Shown here piece after piece: positions 61,391 through 64,000 of a stretch of 64,000 nt of DNA. Source of the DNA: Streptomyces rugosispiralis (GTDB taxonomy: Bacteria; Actinomycetota; Actinomycetes; Streptomycetales; Streptomycetaceae); the NCBI RefSeq assembly GCF_024505145.1, contig NZ_JANIAA010000045.1, positions 1 to 64,000 of the forward strand. The letters are read 5' to 3'. The position numbers and the translations under genes were made by a program. The notes below the pieces were generated by a model. That model searched no databases and had not been told where the DNA came from. It saw only the letters and a program-made list of their open reading frames with translations. The stretch's first letter is position 1. Every line of letters begins with the position of its first letter.

Positions 61391-61691
61391 TGTGACGCTC
61401 ATCCGGTGCTCCTTCCAGCTCCCTGAGCCGCCCGGGGCCCTGCGACTCCTGCGGGACCCGGCCGCGGCGACGCCGACGACGAGGCATGCCGGGGTCCAGC
61501 CGAGGGCCCCGGCTGGCGACTTCGTCTCGCCGGTCGGGATGGAAGGCCACAGGTATCCCGCCAGGACATGGGCCATATTTGGTCAATAATTGGCCATTTA
61601 TTTACATCACGCGAGTGTGTATCGCAGAGTTGGGGGTTCTACGGGTGCTCCCTCTCGGATTGGGGGGGCTTGTGTCATTTGGGGGATATCG

Positions 61692-62135
61692 TTGAAGAAG
61701 CGCACCTACGCAAGTCTTGGCTCCGCCGGCGCCGCAGCCGTACTGTTCGTCACCGCCTCTTCGGCCTCGGCCAACTGGAGCAGCCACATCGGCAGCACGG
61801 AAGTCGGGGTCGCAGCGGCCTGGGACTGTCCCTCAGCGTCGATCTGCTTCTATACGAGCAAGTTCGGTAACGGGAAACGCTGTGTCTGGCCAAGGGGGCA
61901 GAACGACCCCGACTGGACGAGCGGCACCCTGAAGTGCTCCTGGGCTTCTTCGGAACCGACAGTCAGGTCCATTCGTGTCATGCCCGCCTCTGGATCTGTC
62001 TCTTACTACCCTCGCAAGAACTACGGCGGCTCTCGCGGTTGTGTGAATGGAGGCACCCCGGGCGCCAAGAAGTCATTCGCCTCCGCGCAACGGATTCTGT
62101 CGCACGCCTCCAGCGGTTCCGGCTGCGGAATCTGA
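61692..62135 (+). CDS. Secreted peptidase-inhibitor-family (I36-like) protein
   Basis: A 147-residue exported protein. The signal peptide is MKKRTYASLGSAGAAAVLFV then TASSASA, and the start codon is TTG (61692), preceded by GGGGGA 5 nt upstream. The mature part has WDCPSASICFYTSKFGNGKR and Cys at regular intervals, resembling the beta/gamma-crystallin-like peptidase inhibitor I36 family of Streptomyces. Cys pairs probably form disulfides. The A/T-rich region upstream (61570-61630) is likely its promoter. Confidence 0.8.
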   Translation: MKKRTYASLGSAGAAAVLFVTASSASANWSSHIGSTEVGVAAAWDCPSASICFYTSKFGNGKRCVWPRGQNDPDWTSGTLKCSWASSEPTVRSIRVMPASGSVSYYPRKNYGGSRGCVNGGTPGAKKSFASAQRILSHASSGSGCGI

Positions 62136-62373
62136 GTCCGGGCTCGCTCCAGTAGAAGACGGGGTGGTGAGCGTCACCACGGCCGCCCACTCCAGCTCAT
62201 CGCGAGCCGGCGAGAAGGACGAATGCGGTTCATGCGCGGTGAGCAGCCGCGAAATGGCTTTGGGCCACCAGCCAACCGCCGAACTTGCCGCCGACGTGCG
62301 GCATGGTGGTGTCGCTGCCGTCACCGCTCGTGCTGCTCATGCTCCACAACTAGCCCGTCCCAGCGGTGTTGAC

Positions 62374-62601
62374 TCAGCGCCCGCTGTCGCCGGGCGCGGG
62401 TAGGCCGGCGACCTCCGCGATCGCCGCCGCCGAGGTGTCACTCTCGGCTGAGTCGGCAGCGAGCCTGCCGGCGGTGGTGCGGAAGTCGGGCATGCCGAGG
62501 TGGACGGTGGTGTGCCGGGTGGCGAGGGCGCGCATGGCGGCGAGTTTCTGCTCGGCGGCAGCGAGATGCAGAGCCGCCGCTAGTCGACGCACCCTCTCCA
62601 T
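62374..62601 (-). CDS. Small protein of unknown function (doubtful)
   Basis: A 75-codon frame starting MERVRRLAAALHLAAAEQKL, largely alpha-helical and Ala-rich. No family recognised and no clear ribosome-binding site. It may be a remnant, as it ends next to a recombinase-like fragment on the other strand. Confidence 0.3.
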   Translation of the reverse strand: MERVRRLAAALHLAAAEQKLAAMRALATRHTTVHLGMPDFRTTAGRLAADSAESDTSAAAIAEVAGLPAPGDSGR

Positions 62602-62915
62602 CCCCGCGATGAAAGACTCCCGGTGGGCCGCGCTGAGCGAGGACGAGCGCCTCGATGCCCTTGGTCGGCTGCTGACCGACGCGGAGATACCCATGCGTCT
62701 CCGAGCCGCCGGAGTCATCGTCCTCCTTTACGCACAGCCCGTGAGCCGTATCGTCCGGCTCAGCGTCGACGACGTGATCCGCGACGACGACGCCGTGCTT
62801 CTACGGCTCGGCGAGCCGGCCTCGCCCGTTCCTGCACCGGTCACCCCGGCTGCGAGCAGCGGCGTCCGGTGCGCCCGCCCTTGGGGCGGACGGCCGTTTG
62901 TTCACAGGCTCTGAG
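62600..62915 (+). pseudogene. Tyrosine-recombinase-like fragment, copy 2
   Basis: Read rightward: WAALSEDERLDALGRLLTDA, EIPMRLRAAGVIVLLYAQPV and SRIVRLSVDDVIRDDDAVLL. LLYAQP-x-SRIV-x-L-x-V-D-D is the pattern of Streptomyces integrase-like proteins and resembles the fragment at 42150-42330. The catalytic residues are missing and the frame ends at 62914. Confidence 0.6.
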
Positions 62916-63019
62916 CTGAATCGCTGACGGGGTGGTTCCGGAATACGCCAGAGACCTGCCTTCTGCCAGCGGCAGAACACCGGCCCGACCGGGCTCGACG
63001 ATCACTACAGTCCAGGCTC

Positions 63020-63745
63020 ATGACGACGGTTACAACGCGCACGATCGAATACGTGGCCGACGGCCTGGCGATGATCGGGCATCTCGCGCTCCCGGCCGGT
63101 GTCGATCGCCGGCCCGTGGTCTTGGTCGGGCCCGAGGGGATGGGGCTCAGCGACGTCGAGCGCCGCCGGGCCGATGTGCTCGCCGAGCTGGGATACGTGG
63201 CCCTGGCCTTCGACCTCCACGGCGGGCGCTATTTGGGCGCCCCCGAGGAGATGCTGGCCCGTTGCATGCCGCTGCTCGCCGACCCCGACCGGATGCGAGG
63301 CATCGGCCACGCGGCGCTCGACGTGCTCCGCGCCGAGCCGCGGACCGACCCGGACCGGATCGCCGCCGTCGGCTACGGCACCGGGGGCGCAATCGCGCTG
63401 GAACTCGGGCGCGACGGCGTCGACCTGCGCGCGATCGCGACAGTCAACGGACTGACCACGGGCCGACCAGGCGAGACGGCGCGCATTCACTGCCCGGTGT
63501 GGGCCGGGGTCGGGTCGGAAGACCCGATCATGCCGCCCGCGCAACGGGACGCATTCACTGCCGAGATGCAGGCTGCGGGCGTTGACTGGCGCCTCGTGGT
63601 CTACGGCGGCGCCTTGCACGCCTTCCATCACCCACCGGTCGACCACATCGTGCTTCCTGGGGTCGGTTTTCACCCTCAGCACGCGCAGCGAGCCTGGCGG
63701 GACGTCGTCGACCTGCTCGCCGAGTGCCTGCCCATAACGGAGTGA
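63020..63745 (+). CDS. Dienelactone-hydrolase-like protein lacking the usual nucleophile
   Basis: A 241-residue alpha/beta protein. VGPEGMGLSDVERRRADVLA and LGYVALAFDLHGGRYLG are the N-terminal DLH landmarks, and GALHAFHHP holds the His. The nucleophile elbow, normally GYCFGG with Cys (or Ser), reads VGYGTGGAIALEL near residue 118: the central position is Gly, followed by Thr. The acid Asp is in GSEDPIMP. Without Cys or Ser at this position normal hydrolysis is unlikely, so it may be a binding protein or use Thr. It stands alone. Confidence 0.9.
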   Translation: MTTVTTRTIEYVADGLAMIGHLALPAGVDRRPVVLVGPEGMGLSDVERRRADVLAELGYVALAFDLHGGRYLGAPEEMLARCMPLLADPDRMRGIGHAALDVLRAEPRTDPDRIAAVGYGTGGAIALELGRDGVDLRAIATVNGLTTGRPGETARIHCPVWAGVGSEDPIMPPAQRDAFTAEMQAAGVDWRLVVYGGALHAFHHPPVDHIVLPGVGFHPQHAQRAWRDVVDLLAECLPITE

Positions 63746-63891
63746 TCTGGTCGGCAACCACGATCCCGGACCGCAAACCAAGCCGGTCGACCGAGGCTTT
63801 TCGGCAACCCGCGAGCGTGCGTGCCGGACGCCGTTGCGCAGATGGGGGTTTGTTCACTGGCTTTTAGGCGGTCACACCAGTAAACCGCTGG
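63746..63891. other. Short gap between convergent genes, no element recognised
   Basis: About 145 bp between the DLH-like stop and the leftward stop at 63892. No hairpin or gene was noted. Confidence 0.5.
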
Positions 63892-64000
63892 CTACAGGCC
63901 CGCGATCCAGGGGTGTCCCGGGTGTACGCGGGCGAGTAGCTCGGCCAGGGTCTCGCGCTGAGCCGAGGTCATGCGCGGGAAGGTCGCCTCGAAGTCTGTT
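63892..64000 (-). CDS. C-terminal end of an unidentified gene (cut by window edge)
   Basis: The last 35 residues of a leftward gene, ending TDFEATFPRMTSAQRETLAE then LLARVHPGHPWIAGL and stop TAG (63892-63894). No family recognised. Confidence 0.55.
   Translation of the reverse strand, partial: TDFEATFPRMTSAQRETLAELLARVHPGHPWIAGL

Noticed and set aside
1..64000. CRISPR arrays, tRNA or rRNA genes
   Set aside because: No regularly spaced repeats of CRISPR type and no cloverleaf or rRNA-like sequence were noticed while reading; a covariance-model scan was not possible.

Overview
The window is high-GC DNA with strong third-position G/C bias, frequent GTG and some TTG starts, translationally coupled genes (ATGA or TAGTG overlaps) and very many one-component regulators. 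Together with a recognisable actinobacterial glnE at the left edge, this points to a Streptomyces-like actinomycete chromosome (inference; no rRNA or other taxonomic marker is present).

Layout. (A) 1-2310: the 5' part of glnE (nitrogen control, a core gene). (B) 2311-6980: a compact class II lanthipeptide locus, a 74-aa LanA-like precursor and a LanM synthetase, separated by a very stable hairpin. No LanT or immunity gene is visible. (C) 7000-9143: an amidohydrolase and a TRIC/YadS-type membrane protein. (D) 9389-23112: a glycan-utilisation locus. A leftward operon encodes a Tat-type lipoprotein solute-binding protein, two CUT1 permeases, a secreted protein of unknown function and a GH78 alpha-L-rhamnosidase. 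Divergently, a LacI regulator is followed by GH42 and GH1 glycosidases and an SDR dehydrogenase. Two operator-like palindromes lie between the two arms. A frameshifted GH2 beta-galactosidase remnant follows.

(E) 23869-30271: a TetR regulator, then a double-module Lrp/AsnC regulator divergent from a fold-type III PLP enzyme, a permease and an N-acyl-D-amino-acid deacylase, which looks like an amino-acid/D-amino-acid utilisation cassette. (F) 32007-37517: a large fusion of a molybdopterin oxidoreductase with a flavin/NAD/2Fe-2S reductase, a broken ornithine-cyclodeaminase gene and an AtoE-type short-chain fatty-acid transporter.

(G) 37895-63745: an accessory region of small regulator/effector modules mixed with gene debris. 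The intact modules are MFS exporters, MerR-DrrAB, HxlR-DsbA-epoxide hydrolase, TetR-SDR, TetR-hydrolase, TetR-ketopantoate-reductase-like and TetR-quinone reductase. Between them lie remnants of a TetR gene, a Nudix hydrolase, an EamA transporter, IS5, IS630 and Tn3 transposases, tyrosine-recombinase-like genes, a metallophosphoesterase and a molybdopterin-domain protein. Most intact modules have palindromes or direct repeats next to the regulator, suggesting local autoregulation. The right edge cuts a leftward gene of unknown function.

The most promising items for new biology are the orphan LanA/LanM pair, the Mo-enzyme/reductase fusion, the unknown secreted protein inside the rhamnoside ABC operon, and the dienelactone-hydrolase-like protein whose nucleophile position is not occupied by Cys or Ser.
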